A stretch of DNA of 64,000 bases from Psychromonas sp. Urea-02u-13 (GTDB taxonomy: Bacteria; Pseudomonadota; Gammaproteobacteria; Enterobacterales; Psychromonadaceae). The notes under the pieces are model-generated. The model had not been told where the DNA came from and made no database searches. It saw only the letters and a program-made list of their open reading frames with translations. The position numbers and the translations under genes are program-made. The stretch is from NCBI RefSeq assembly GCF_002835995.1, contig NZ_PJBZ01000068.1:61030-125029 (forward strand), written 5' to 3'. Each line of letters opens with the position of its first letter. The first letter of the stretch is position 1. Below are positions 27,801-35,606 of the stretch, one piece after another.

Positions 27801-29138
27801 GAAGTTTCTGTATTAAAAGAGGTTGTATGGGAATTGGAGGAGCACAAGCAGGAGGGGGGGATAAATCATATACTACATGATTTAGTCTATTATGCTCCTT
27901 GGTTGAATGTGCATATTGCTTCTAAAATATTAGAACATTTAATGCATGCAACTACTTCTGTTTCTTTAAAAAAAGAACTCTGTGTAAGGGTCTTAATTGA
28001 GGGGGGAACTGAACCTGAAAAACTATCTCAATTAGCTGAACAGAATATAGCCACGAATCAATCAAACAGTGACGAAGCGGCTTGGTGGTTTGCATTGTTA
28101 GTTGATAGTGTGCCCAATATAGGAATTCCAAAACTTGAACATTGGTTAGCTAGTTTAGATCAAGGGGAGGCGACAAGTGCGATGGAAATATTTATCGTTG
28201 CACTATTAGGAAGCAGAATGTCTCGTAAATCTATTTACAGCGCTGGAAGATTCAAAACGGTACAGCATATAAAATCTCTATATCTTTTAACGCATAAGTA
28301 TATCAAATTAAGTGAAGACCTTGAAAGAGCTGGTAAAGGAGCTTATAGCCCAACTACTCGTGATGATGCCCAAAATTCACGAGATATGCTGTTTAATTAT
28401 TTGATAGAAGTGCCAAGTAAAGCTAGTTACTACGCTATAAAATCTCTAATTGATATTAATCCCGATGAATCTTGTAGGCCTTGGATGCTGGAACGTGCTT
28501 ATAGAATAGCAGAGACCCAAGGAGACATGGCTCCTTGGTCTGCTCATAAATTTAAAGAATTCCATAAATCAAACATTATTATTCCAGAGTCACAAGGCCA
28601 GCTTTTTGAATTGGCAGTACAGCAATTAAATATAATCAAGGATTGGGTTGAGAATGGTAACGATAGCCCTTGGATGACTTGGCAGCGAGCTAAGACAGAA
28701 AATGAGGTGAGAACACTCATTGCTGGTATGTTAAGGCTAAATAGCAAAGGGCATTATACTATTGCTGAAGAGCCTGAATTGGCTAATGAACAGCGTATGG
28801 ATATTTGGATTGCTAATCCATGTATCGCATCGCCAGTTCCTATCGAGTTAAAATTACTTGATAAAAGTTGGAGTGGTCCAAAGTTATGTGAGCGATTAAG
28901 AAATCAATTGGTTGGCGACTACCTTAGAGAAAGATCTGCTAGTAATGGTGTATTTCTTTTAGTCTCTTTGTCTACAAATAAAAAATGGAAGATCGGAGGT
29001 AAGTTAGTAGGAATTGAAGGCCTTTCGTCTGCTATGAAAGACTACTGGCAAACTATTTCCCATGAAAATATTGGCATAGAAGAGATAGAGGTAGTTGTTA
29101 TTGATATGGGTAAAAGAGCTTTAGTTTGTGACTCATAG
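24855..29138 (+). CDS. NACHT-type STAND NTPase with C-terminal PD-(D/E)XK nuclease-like domain
   Basis: A 1427-residue single-gene candidate. After about 45 residues comes an NTPase: Walker A AEAGAGKT (Lys68), Walker B WFFLDSVDE (Asp125, Glu129) and a sensor SSRPYSW (Arg163), the NACHT pattern. Residues from about 430 to 1290 are Leu-rich and helical, with no obvious signature, and resemble a HEAT/ARM-like sensing region. The end carries RMDIWI (Asp1316), IELK (Glu1331, Lys1333) and a following QLVGDYL (Gln1351), the spacing of a restriction-endonuclease-like core. Arg is often AGA/AGG and Ile often ATA, unlike the CGT/CGC-rich neighbours, which suggests transfer. The start is uncertain: ATG at 24888 is an alternative, and neither has a strong ribosome site. 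An anti-phage role is inferred. Confidence 0.75.
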   Translation: MLTTYAGLDVVMSKYISLNRQFSLVSKDKQDTDEYDVSLRHVFGKPDSWEELLREYRCVVLAEAGAGKTVEFTERAKLVKKEGKFSFFIRIEYIVNQFSEAFEVGDEDAFNGWLASSEEAWFFLDSVDEAQLSSPRAFDKAIRLFAQGIKKGAHRAHIYVSSRPYSWRVKADQLLMDNHLFIPSSATSQSDSQPSSTLKVYGLNPLDKNRISAYCKARETKGIDRLINEVQRLSLWGLAERPFDLDLIITKWEKDSSLDGRLSLLQQNIDIRLAENHSDVRTALNADKARDGAQRLAAAVVLTGNVGINIPDSLHDKKGIDADTILFDWDREDVKTLLESALFNDIIYGAVRFRHRDIRELLAAEFFVKLLKSGRDRLQIESYFFKKSFGETIVTPLLRPLLPWLILFDDNIRIKALDIKPEIAVEEGDPSQLPLPVRKKILSDIVIRIANDSHKYSIRNNDSIARIAQSDLSEYVSNLISTNCNNDDVIFFLARLVWQGNMANCIKLLMPIISNSNRGKYLIIVSIRAAMTCGTEEQKKLLWEDINDNHDVILREILVELINGMTPTENSIELLLYSIPKLARYEEFESSRLSYFLSQFIECASSKIIVTFLDGIFPYLKTAPYLDKSECRVSEHYAWLLCVALKCIEKLTLDRDNYVLSKTSLSILESAAKMNFWRQDSSEELKHDLKKLVPQWSELNEALYWYSIDKARSNSDAKGNTFTDDNRISYIDHFWCLDGSCFFYLLSCIKRRSLNDDRLVALNAAYRVYLQLEPKDNMLEELKSAVKGSGVLVERLDKLLNPVASEYDLKLKDDRVKRASKVKDERVKIEFNRREWIASLRNNPQRIKNPLVAIGEISNDHLCLMRELEKQSSDYNCFDYSKWQMLIPEFGEEVATAYKNFCMLHWRNYKPQLRSEEELENSIPYSLILALAGLEIEAIEVDDFPKSLNNAEINRALRYITWDMNCFPSWFENMHKEFPKETEVSVLKEVVWELEEHKQEGGINHILHDLVYYAPWLNVHIASKILEHLMHATTSVSLKKELCVRVLIEGGTEPEKLSQLAEQNIATNQSNSDEAAWWFALLVDSVPNIGIPKLEHWLASLDQGEATSAMEIFIVALLGSRMSRKSIYSAGRFKTVQHIKSLYLLTHKYIKLSEDLERAGKGAYSPTTRDDAQNSRDMLFNYLIEVPSKASYYAIKSLIDINPDESCRPWMLERAYRIAETQGDMAPWSAHKFKEFHKSNIIIPESQGQLFELAVQQLNIIKDWVENGNDSPWMTWQRAKTENEVRTLIAGMLRLNSKGHYTIAEEPELANEQRMDIWIANPCIASPVPIELKLLDKSWSGPKLCERLRNQLVGDYLRERSASNGVFLLVSLSTNKKWKIGGKLVGIEGLSSAMKDYWQTISHENIGIEEIEVVVIDMGKRALVCDS

Positions 29139-29211
29139 GCATAGGTATGAAAGCTGCGTGGTAACGTTAAGCCTATTACAAATGAAACTTTTGAAATGCT
29201 TAAAATAATTA

Positions 29212-29248
29212 ACAGAATTAGATCTCTTTTTAAGTGATCTAATTCTGT
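29212..29248. terminator. stem-loop after the NACHT gene
   Basis: ACAGAATTAGATC (29212-29224) pairs perfectly with GATCTAATTCTGT (29236-29248) around an 11-base loop that includes five T. No T run follows on the plus strand, so it may end transcription inefficiently or protect the transcript end. Confidence 0.5.
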
Positions 29249-29336
29249 AGTTAATAAAAATATTTTCTAACTACACCTTTTCTTTTGTTTTTATCTATTT
29301 GTTTGCAGTTACTATTCCTATAGGTCTTGTAAAACG

Positions 29337-29412
29337 TGGTCTCCTCACAGGGACTCGAACCCCGATCATCCGCTTAGGAGGCGGGTGCTCTATCCTGTTG
29401 AGCTATGAAGAG
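29337..29412 (-). tRNA. tRNA-Arg (anticodon CCU)
   Basis: The leftward strand folds as a 76-base tRNA. The acceptor CTCTTCA pairs with TGAGGAG, the D-stem is GCTC/GAGC, the anticodon loop is CTCCTAA (anticodon CCT, reading AGG) and the T-arm is CGGGG-TTCGAGT-CCCTG, with an encoded ACCA end. The anticodon stem CCCGC/GCGGA has one C-A mismatch at its outer pair. Its 3' end faces the NACHT gene. tRNA-Arg(CCU) genes are frequent integration sites in enterobacteria, but I found no duplicated tRNA end on the far side. Confidence 0.93.
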
Positions 29413-29430
29413 ATAAATGAAGTGTATCAA

Positions 29431-30591
29431 CTATTTAATGCGAGCTAAATCATTAATTTGTATGTTACCCAGTGGAAGGTTATCTAGTGTGCGTAAAATG
29501 GCACTATTGTGATCAACTTCAATCACTTTCATTGCTCCTTGATATTGGCTTTTTGAATTACGTTCAATACCAAACTGGTCTTTTTGACTGGTCGAATAGA
29601 ATATCGAAAGTATAGACCCATTGGTAATACCATTACTCTTTCCAAGATTGATTTGCAGGCTATTGTTATTAACAGAAACCACTTTTGCAGTCGGTTGTTG
29701 GCATTGCAGTTTATTTTCTAAATCAATATTTACCTCATCGAGCAACGCAATAATGGCTTGACCATAGTCTTTTTGCCAGAATTCTTTACTTTGTAGGTTT
29801 GCCTTTTCGTGTTTGTCATATTGCCAAGGTGCCTGAGTACGATATTGCTTACTAGAAATTAAGTGTCCCTGTAATGCATCGTAAAGGTAAATTGTAATAT
29901 AAAAGTGACGTTTTGGATTCAATGTCCAGTAACTTAAAGAGTTTTTACTTTTGAATGTGACTGAAATATCGTTGATTTCACCGTAGACAATAAACTGGCT
30001 ATCAGTTGTCATTGCAAGTGAAGTTAAGGTGTCGGTTTGCTTGTTGTCTTGATATTGCTCACCTAATTTAACGGGAGAGTTTATGTATTGTCGAACATCT
30101 AAGCTTTGCGGTGAAAGTTTTAGCTGATTAAAGAGGGTCTTGCTGATCAGTTTGTTAATCTCAAAGATACTGCCGTCAGTGGCTTGTTCTGGTGTGTTTA
30201 ATTTGAATCGTGTCAGTGCAATGGATTTTGGGAAATTACTGCCGTAGCATATTTCCTCTGGTGTCTGAATATCGACCTTAAGCGTAACACTGATAGTTTC
30301 TCCACCAACCTCGCCGTATCGATGTTCATCGATGATGGTTAATGCTTTTATTTCTCCTTCGCTATTTAAGGCTAATTTATTTTCAATTAATACACCATTG
30401 GTAACTTGTTGTAAGCTAGAGATTGTACCGCCGGAAAAAAGAAGGGCACTTTTTACCGCTTTTTTAATCGCACGTTCACGCGCGTTGTCCCAATCACTGT
30501 CAATAACACTAGCGCTGGCGGAAGACTCAAACCATTGGGCTTGGAGCGTGTTTGAGAAAATAACTAAAAAAAATAAAATGTATTTATTCAT
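29431..30591 (-). CDS. flgT: flagellar assembly/H-ring protein FlgT
   Basis: A 386-residue periplasmic protein with a signal peptide (cleavage near LQA, residue 18) then QWFESSASASV. The blocks NARERAIKKAVKSALLFSGG and the C-terminal LGKSNGITNGSILSIF match FlgT of Vibrio, which builds the H-ring around the basal body of the sodium-driven polar flagellum and helps stator assembly. It diverges from flgO. A sigma-54 type promoter lies about 60-75 bases upstream of the start. The gene abuts the tRNA-Arg gene at its 3' side. Confidence 0.9.
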   Translation of the reverse strand: MNKYILFFLVIFSNTLQAQWFESSASASVIDSDWDNARERAIKKAVKSALLFSGGTISSLQQVTNGVLIENKLALNSEGEIKALTIIDEHRYGEVGGETISVTLKVDIQTPEEICYGSNFPKSIALTRFKLNTPEQATDGSIFEINKLISKTLFNQLKLSPQSLDVRQYINSPVKLGEQYQDNKQTDTLTSLAMTTDSQFIVYGEINDISVTFKSKNSLSYWTLNPKRHFYITIYLYDALQGHLISSKQYRTQAPWQYDKHEKANLQSKEFWQKDYGQAIIALLDEVNIDLENKLQCQQPTAKVVSVNNNSLQINLGKSNGITNGSILSIFYSTSQKDQFGIERNSKSQYQGAMKVIEVDHNSAILRTLDNLPLGNIQINDLARIK

Positions 30592-30649
30592 GGGGTAACC
30601 TTTGATAAATCACTGCTATTAATTTGAATGCTGATAATATCTACTAGGA

Positions 30650-30665
30650 AGCAAGATCTATACCA
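30650..30665 (-). promoter_or_regulatory. sigma-54 promoter for flgT
   Basis: On the minus strand the sequence reads TGGTATAGATCTTGCT. The -24 GG and -12 GC are separated by exactly ten bases, as required for sigma-54. The match is less perfect than at flgB (TGGTAT instead of TGGCAC). Confidence 0.65.
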
Positions 30666-30705
30666 CGCTTATTTTTTTGGTAAAAATATTTATTCAATTC
30701 TATGT

Positions 30706-30732
30706 TAAAGTTATGTAAATGATTGCCGATAA
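30706..30732 (+). promoter_or_regulatory. sigma-28 (FliA) promoter for flgO-flgP
   Basis: TAAAGTTA, 11 bases, then GCCGATAA: near-consensus -35 and a perfect -10 at consensus spacing. It lies 40 bases upstream of the flgO ATG, and it rules out the longer reading frame that begins at 30719, since that start would lie inside the promoter. Confidence 0.92.
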
Positions 30733-30772
30733 CTTAATTTATGAATTATCGTATTATCCAAGGTTGGTATCT

Positions 30773-31549
30773 ATGAAAAAATTATTATTAATTGCCACAG
30801 CAGTCCTTTTTTTACAAGGGTGCAGTATAATGCACGAGACTGACGACACTATTGATAATACGGTTCAAAGTGAGCCTCAACCTACGATTTCACGGAAAAA
30901 TAGCGACGAATATTTATATTATTATGTTGCTCATTCCTTTAGCCAAGCTGATGTAGAAAAAGATGCGAACCAAGAAAAATCTGGTGTGCAAACTGAATCT
31001 AATGGTTATGGACATCAATACTCTTTTAATGGCGAAAAATCGTTAATATTATCGGAAGTTGTCAGTAAAATGGCAGATCAGCTTTTATATAACTTCCCGA
31101 AAAAATATCACAATGAAACGATCGCATTAACCTCCATTGTTGATTTGAATGATCACTCTGTGACTAATTGGTTAGGGCAGACAGTGTCTGAGCAATTTAT
31201 TCATGAATTACATATTAGACAATTACGTGTCGTAGATTTTAAATTAACAGGCAATATTCAGTTAACGGATGCGGGTGAGTTTGCGCTAACACGTGATTGG
31301 AAAAAGCTAAATAAAGGCGTTGATGTACGCCGTATCTTGACTGGGACAATGTCACGTAATGAAGAAGGCGTTATCTTTAATATACGTATTGTTAATGCCG
31401 ATTCAAACTTAGTTGAATCAACGAGTAGTGCTTTTGTTCCCCATAATATGTTTGTTGGTGGGCAATACGATTATCAAAGTAAAAAGTATTATCAACGAGA
31501 TAGTCGCTTTGTACAGCAAAACAAATCACAAGTTCGCCTCGTCAAATAA
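30773..31549 (+). CDS. flgO: outer-membrane flagellar lipoprotein FlgO
   Basis: A 258-residue lipoprotein with lipid Cys17 (LFLQGCS). The body has VSKMADQLLYNFPKKYHNETIA and VVDFKLTGNIQLTDAGEFALTRD, the FlgO family pattern. In Vibrio, FlgO and FlgP form outer-membrane-associated basal-body structures needed for stable sheathed flagella and motility. I chose ATG at 30773, with the lipobox at the normal place and an exact sigma-28 promoter just upstream. flgP follows by 57 bases. Confidence 0.92.
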   Translation: MKKLLLIATAVLFLQGCSIMHETDDTIDNTVQSEPQPTISRKNSDEYLYYYVAHSFSQADVEKDANQEKSGVQTESNGYGHQYSFNGEKSLILSEVVSKMADQLLYNFPKKYHNETIALTSIVDLNDHSVTNWLGQTVSEQFIHELHIRQLRVVDFKLTGNIQLTDAGEFALTRDWKKLNKGVDVRRILTGTMSRNEEGVIFNIRIVNADSNLVESTSSAFVPHNMFVGGQYDYQSKKYYQRDSRFVQQNKSQVRLVK

Positions 31550-31606
31550 TAAAAGTTGGCTTGTTTATTGCATTTTCAAATGTAATAAATAAGCTAGGAA
31601 ACTTTT

Positions 31607-32095
31607 ATGAAATCATATCTATCTGCAATACTAATAATACCTCTGCTATCTGCTTGCGCCCACTTCGCTGAGAAACCGCCTGTAGTGCCTGAACCTACAG
31701 CGGAAGAAAAAGCAGAAGTAATAAAAAAATCCCTTTTTACCTCTGTCGGTTATGCTTCAATTGATGCACAACCTGGTAATAGCTTTGATTTGAAAATGTT
31801 AAATGCCATTAAAGCCTCCAAAATAGAAGCCTACAAAGAGATGGTCGAACAAATACATGGTGTGCTAATCCGCGCTGATGACACCGTAGAAGGTGCTGTA
31901 TTAATTGATGATAAGATAGAAGCACAGGTAAAGGGGCTGGTTCGTGGAGCACGCATCTTAAAAAGCTACCATGAAGGTGGGGTTTATATCACTGAGTTAG
32001 AGTTTGACATGCAAACGTTACTTTTTTTACAGAAGACTGAAGCGAGTCAGCAAGCTGGAAAAACGATCAGAGTGAAACCTTCTGTGTATTATTAA
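31607..32095 (+). CDS. flgP: outer-membrane flagellar lipoprotein FlgP
   Basis: A 162-residue lipoprotein with lipid Cys17 (PLLSACAHF). It carries the LPP20-like fold seen in FlgP: NAIKASKIEAYKEMVEQIHG followed by IEAQVKGLVRGARI. FlgP of Vibrio and Campylobacter builds a ring at the outer membrane around the flagellum. It follows flgO under the same sigma-28 promoter. AAGCTAGGAAAC is a good ribosome site. It converges with flgN. Confidence 0.92.
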   Translation: MKSYLSAILIIPLLSACAHFAEKPPVVPEPTAEEKAEVIKKSLFTSVGYASIDAQPGNSFDLKMLNAIKASKIEAYKEMVEQIHGVLIRADDTVEGAVLIDDKIEAQVKGLVRGARILKSYHEGGVYITELEFDMQTLLFLQKTEASQQAGKTIRVKPSVYY

Positions 32096-32165
32096 ATTAA
32101 ATAAATATTAAGAGATTTTTTTGAGGGGGAAATAGGTTTGCTAGGATGAACGTATAATGACAGTG

Positions 32166-32585
32166 TTAAGCTTGGATATCTTTTCCAAGTAGTCGCCCTG
32201 TATTTAGTGTTCCTTTTTGATCGTAGGTGATGCTATTTTTGCCTTTTGCTTGTTTCAAAATCTGCATGAGATGCTTGTTACTTTTCATACTTAATTCAAC
32301 TAACTTTCCATTCACATTGTTTGATTTTTGGCACGCTTGTAAGTTTGTTTCAACCGAGTCTTTTAAAGCCGTTAATTCGGCGCTTTGTTGTATAACTTGC
32401 AGGGTCTTTTCAATGCTGAGTTGCGCATCTAATGTTGCGATGTTTTGTAATAGCTTTTGTTTGTCAAAGAGGATATTACTAAATGAAGAGAAGTCTTTTT
32501 CTGTTAAACAACGTTTTTCCTCTGCAAGAGCAACTTGTAGATCAGTGATGTTTTTTAACTGTTGCAATAGTTGTTCTGAGAGCAT
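32166..32585 (-). CDS. flgN: flagellar export chaperone FlgN
   Basis: A 139-residue helical protein with heptad-like Leu spacing and a C-terminal NSITYDQKGTLNTGRLLGKDIQA, typical of FlgN. It keeps the hook-junction proteins FlgK and FlgL (both encoded in this window) soluble and export-ready. It lies 20 bases behind flgM on the minus strand and shares its transcript. Confidence 0.9.
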   Translation of the reverse strand: MLSEQLLQQLKNITDLQVALAEEKRCLTEKDFSSFSNILFDKQKLLQNIATLDAQLSIEKTLQVIQQSAELTALKDSVETNLQACQKSNNVNGKLVELSMKSNKHLMQILKQAKGKNSITYDQKGTLNTGRLLGKDIQA

Positions 32586-32605
32586 AATTTTATCTACTTA
32601 AGTAC

Positions 32606-32914
32606 TTAAGCGAATGCTTTTCCAATATCACCTTCAAACTTGCTGAGTTTTTCAGCTAATCTTTCAGTATTGATTTTGTAATCACCATTTAAAATAGCTG
32701 CTTTAAGTGACTCAACACGTTGCTTATTAACTTGAGGCTCACCGGCAGGTTGCATTTTATTCAAACTTTTTGCTTGCGATGTTAGCTGTACTGAATCTTT
32801 ATTTTTGTCAGCACTATCTACTTCCTTTTTACCTACATCTTGTTGTTTTTGAGCTTGGTTCTTCTCAATAACGATGTTTTTTTGCGTCGCTTGGCGATTG
32901 ATATTTAGACTCAT
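32606..32914 (-). CDS. flgM: anti-sigma-28 factor FlgM
   Basis: A 102-residue FlgM. The N-terminus (SLNINRQATQKN) is polar and likely disordered for export. The sigma-binding region holds DSVQLTSQAKSLNKMQ, and the C-terminus RVESLKAAILNGDYKINTERLAEKL is the family signature. FlgM holds sigma-28 inactive until it is exported through the finished hook. A near-perfect sigma-28 promoter lies just upstream, giving autoregulation. flgN follows. Confidence 0.95.
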   Translation of the reverse strand: MSLNINRQATQKNIVIEKNQAQKQQDVGKKEVDSADKNKDSVQLTSQAKSLNKMQPAGEPQVNKQRVESLKAAILNGDYKINTERLAEKLSKFEGDIGKAFA

Positions 32915-32945
32915 AATTATCTTCCAAAAAGATTACATATTAACA

Positions 32946-32972
32946 ATGTCGGCACGCTTAACTATTTCTTTA
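32946..32972 (-). promoter_or_regulatory. sigma-28 (FliA) promoter for flgM-flgN
   Basis: On the minus strand: TAAAGAAA, 11 bases (TAGTTAAGCGT), GCCGACAT. The -35 and -10 both match the FliA consensus at correct spacing, 32 bases before the flgM ATG. It lies between flgA and flgM, so flgM can be made independently of flgA. Confidence 0.88.
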
Positions 32973-33011
32973 GCTATTTTAGCTTTTATTTTGAAAAAAG
33001 AGTAACTATTT

Positions 33012-33731
33012 CTAAAATGATACTTTTACTTTTTTAAGAGCATAAACAGTACCCACGACAATCCGCTGTGTACGGCTGTTTTTCACTCTTACTGTTCCTC
33101 CTATGTTTGCATCGCTAAGTGCAATGCCAGAGGCGTTTATGGATAGGCTTGCATTACTTGCATTAATCGTTACTTTATCTCCTTTACACACAAAACAAAC
33201 ATCACGGCTCTTAATGACTTTATTGGTATTTAAGTTGCGCTTTAAGCGTGCACCATAAAGAGAAGTTAGTTTATTAAAACTGCCATTGCGGATGCGAGAT
33301 TTGTCGATGAAAACTGATTTTATATTGCTTGGGTTAAGCGCCTGACCTTTACTAAGGGAGCTAGTGACGACAATTGCTTTTTGCAGGACACTAACGCGCA
33401 CACGTACATAGGTGGTCCATCTCTTTTCATCGAGACAACTAACTTTGACAGAGGTACTTGCTTTGATTTTATTCTTGACGACTTCCCCGATAAGACCTGT
33501 CACACAAGCTGGATAGTTAATGCGCTTATCTAAAGGGGCTACTTTTAACAGTAATTTTTCATATTTTTGTAGCTCAAATAATGAATGATATTTATCAAAA
33601 ACAAGTGTTTGAGCGAAGTTTTCTAACTCTTTTCGAAAATTAGTCTCAGCAAAACTGTAAGAGCAGCCTAAACTAAGAAAAAGAAAGATAAAACGTATCA
33701 AAGTAATTGCCCTATTGGAGTAATTGAACAC
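33012..33731 (-). CDS. flgA: flagellar P-ring assembly chaperone FlgA
   Basis: A 239-residue protein with a signal peptide (cleavage near SFAETNF, about residue 28) and the C-terminal SAF/FlgA region: KGQALNPSNIKSVFIDKSRI, then LYGARLKRNLNTNKVI, then GDKVTINASNASLSI. FlgA works in the periplasm to assemble the P-ring made of FlgI. It is read leftward, divergent from cheV, with flgM-flgN behind it. I saw no clear promoter in the 88 bases before its start. Confidence 0.92.
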   Translation of the reverse strand: MFNYSNRAITLIRFIFLFLSLGCSYSFAETNFRKELENFAQTLVFDKYHSLFELQKYEKLLLKVAPLDKRINYPACVTGLIGEVVKNKIKASTSVKVSCLDEKRWTTYVRVRVSVLQKAIVVTSSLSKGQALNPSNIKSVFIDKSRIRNGSFNKLTSLYGARLKRNLNTNKVIKSRDVCFVCKGDKVTINASNASLSINASGIALSDANIGGTVRVKNSRTQRIVVGTVYALKKVKVSF

Positions 33732-33819
33732 TGTGAAATTACGTGGTGATAATCATGTAAATACCAGTATTATAGAACGATTTGTCAGTAAATGCCTATA
33801 CGATAATAAGGAAAATAAT

Positions 33820-34752
33820 ATGGCTGGTGTGTTAGATTCGGTGAATCAGCGGACTCAATTAGTCGGACAAAATAGACTTGAATTACTATTATTCAAGTTG
33901 GGTGGTATTCAGCGTTACGGTATTAATGTATTTAAGGTAAAAGAAGTTTTACAATGCCCGCCTTTGACTGCACTGCCTAAGTTACATCATGCGATCCGTG
34001 GGATTGCACATATCAGGGGACAAACTATCTCCGTTATTGATATGAACTTAGCAACGGGTGGTCGAGCAATAGAAAATATTGAAGAGCGTTTTATTATCAT
34101 TACTGAATATAATCGTTCTATTCAGGGTTTTTTGGTCGGTTCTGTTGAGCGTATTATCAATATTAACTGGGAAAATATTTTACCACCACCTAACGGTGTC
34201 GGGCGTTATAACTACCTAACGGCTGTCACTGAAATAGATGGTTCTTTGATTGAGGTATTAGATGTAGAAAAAATTCTTGATGAAATTGCGCCTGTAAATA
34301 CAGAAGTAGCCGTTGAAATTATTGATGAAAACATTCAAGAGAAAATTGGTACTAAGAAAATATTAGTGGCTGATGACTCCTCTGTTGCAAGAAAGCAAAT
34401 TCAACGTGCGATTACGGCATTGGGTATTGAGTGTGATTTAGTGAAAGATGGTAAAGAAGCGCTGGATCTGTTAAAAGAAATATCTAAAACACAACCTGTT
34501 ACAGATCGTTATGCATTAATGATTTCAGATGTAGAAATGCCTGAAATGGATGGTTATACGTTAACATCAGAAGTAAAAGGTAACCCTGACCTTGCTGATT
34601 TACACGTTATTTTACATACTTCGTTAAGTGGTATTTTTAACCAAGCAATGGTTGAAAAAGTAGGGGCAGATGATTTCATCGCTAAATTCAATCCTGATGA
34701 ATTAGCGACTGCCGTACAAAAGGTGATCAATTTAGATGACCAAAATAAATAA
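33820..34752 (+). CDS. cheV: chemotaxis coupling/response-regulator protein CheV
   Basis: A 310-residue fusion of a CheW-like coupling domain (about residues 15-165) and a receiver domain (about 185-305). The receiver has the acidic pair DD near ILVADDSS and the phosphoacceptor Asp237 in MISDVEMPEMDGY. CheV couples chemoreceptors to CheA and adapts by phosphorylation. I chose ATG at 33820, preceded by AAGGAAAA, giving the family start MAGVLDSVNQRTQLVGQN; the frame to 33724 would add 32 residues unlike CheV and overlap flgA. cheR follows 17 bases later. Confidence 0.95.
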   Translation: MAGVLDSVNQRTQLVGQNRLELLLFKLGGIQRYGINVFKVKEVLQCPPLTALPKLHHAIRGIAHIRGQTISVIDMNLATGGRAIENIEERFIIITEYNRSIQGFLVGSVERIININWENILPPPNGVGRYNYLTAVTEIDGSLIEVLDVEKILDEIAPVNTEVAVEIIDENIQEKIGTKKILVADDSSVARKQIQRAITALGIECDLVKDGKEALDLLKEISKTQPVTDRYALMISDVEMPEMDGYTLTSEVKGNPDLADLHVILHTSLSGIFNQAMVEKVGADDFIAKFNPDELATAVQKVINLDDQNK

Positions 34753-34769
34753 TAAGTGAGAAATTATCA

Positions 34770-35600
34770 GTGAGAGCACTTTCGGACGACATATATAAGC
34801 AATTCTCTGACTTCTTAGAAGTACAGTGTGGCATTGTGCTAGGGGAAAATAAGCAATACTTAGTAAAAAGTCGCTTAATTCCTCTAATGACTCAGTTTTC
34901 TATTGAGAAACTCTCTGATCTTATACAGCAATCAATGAGTTATAAAAATAGAGAATTAAGAACTGCTGTGATTGATGCGATGACAACTAATGAAACTTTA
35001 TGGTTTCGTGATAAATATCCTTTTGAATTACTTGCGAAGAAAATTTATCCTGAAATCTTAGAGAAGAAAAAAAGCATTAAGCTGTGGTCTGCAGCCAGTT
35101 CGTCAGGCCAAGAAGCATATTCTATTGCAATGACGTCGTTAGAGTATCAAAAACAAAAAGCAGTATTAGGTATGAACGTACAGATTATTGGTACTGATAT
35201 TTCTAATACAATGCTTGAGCAATGTAAAAATGGTACTTACGATACACTCGCTTTATCACGTGGTTTAGCTGACGATCGTAAACGACTATTTTTTAATAGT
35301 GTCAATGATGGTTCTGGAAAAATGCAAATTAAACCAGAAGTCAAAAAACTGACCAGCTTCAGAAACTTCAACTTATTAGATAGTTATGCGGGGCTGGGGA
35401 AATTTGACATTATTTTTTGCCGTAATGTTTTAATCTATTTTTCTAGTGATGTTAAATCTCGTATTTTAAATCAGTTTGCTGGTGCCTTAAACCCCGGCGG
35501 TTACTTGATTCTAGGGGCTTCAGAATCCCTAACGGGCCTAACGGACAAGTTCGATATGGTTCGTTGTAATCCTGGTATTGTCTATAAACTTAAAAGCTAA
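34770..35600 (+). CDS. cheR: chemotaxis protein methyltransferase CheR
   Basis: A 276-residue SAM-dependent methyltransferase that methylates chemoreceptor glutamates. The N-terminal helical domain (LEVQCGIVLGENKQYLVKSRL) precedes the SAM-binding IKLWSAASSSGQEAYSIAM and IIFCRNVLIYFS. It begins with GTG at 34770. Together with cheV it sits immediately upstream of flgB, the Vibrio order. The conserved TNETLWFRD block is also present. Confidence 0.95.
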   Translation: MRALSDDIYKQFSDFLEVQCGIVLGENKQYLVKSRLIPLMTQFSIEKLSDLIQQSMSYKNRELRTAVIDAMTTNETLWFRDKYPFELLAKKIYPEILEKKKSIKLWSAASSSGQEAYSIAMTSLEYQKQKAVLGMNVQIIGTDISNTMLEQCKNGTYDTLALSRGLADDRKRLFFNSVNDGSGKMQIKPEVKKLTSFRNFNLLDSYAGLGKFDIIFCRNVLIYFSSDVKSRILNQFAGALNPGGYLILGASESLTGLTDKFDMVRCNPGIVYKLKS

Positions 35601-35606
35601 ACTTGT

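Noticed and set aside
30719..30772. Longer start for flgO
   Set aside because: The start would lie inside a perfect sigma-28 promoter and would bury the lipoprotein signal peptide.
33724..33819. Longer start for cheV
   Set aside because: The extra 32 residues do not look like CheV and overlap flgA; ATG at 33820 has AAGGAAAA upstream and gives the family N-terminus.
33732..33819. Sigma-28 or sigma-54 promoter for cheV
   Set aside because: Only poor matches were seen (for example TAAATACC with ACGATTTG), too weak to call.
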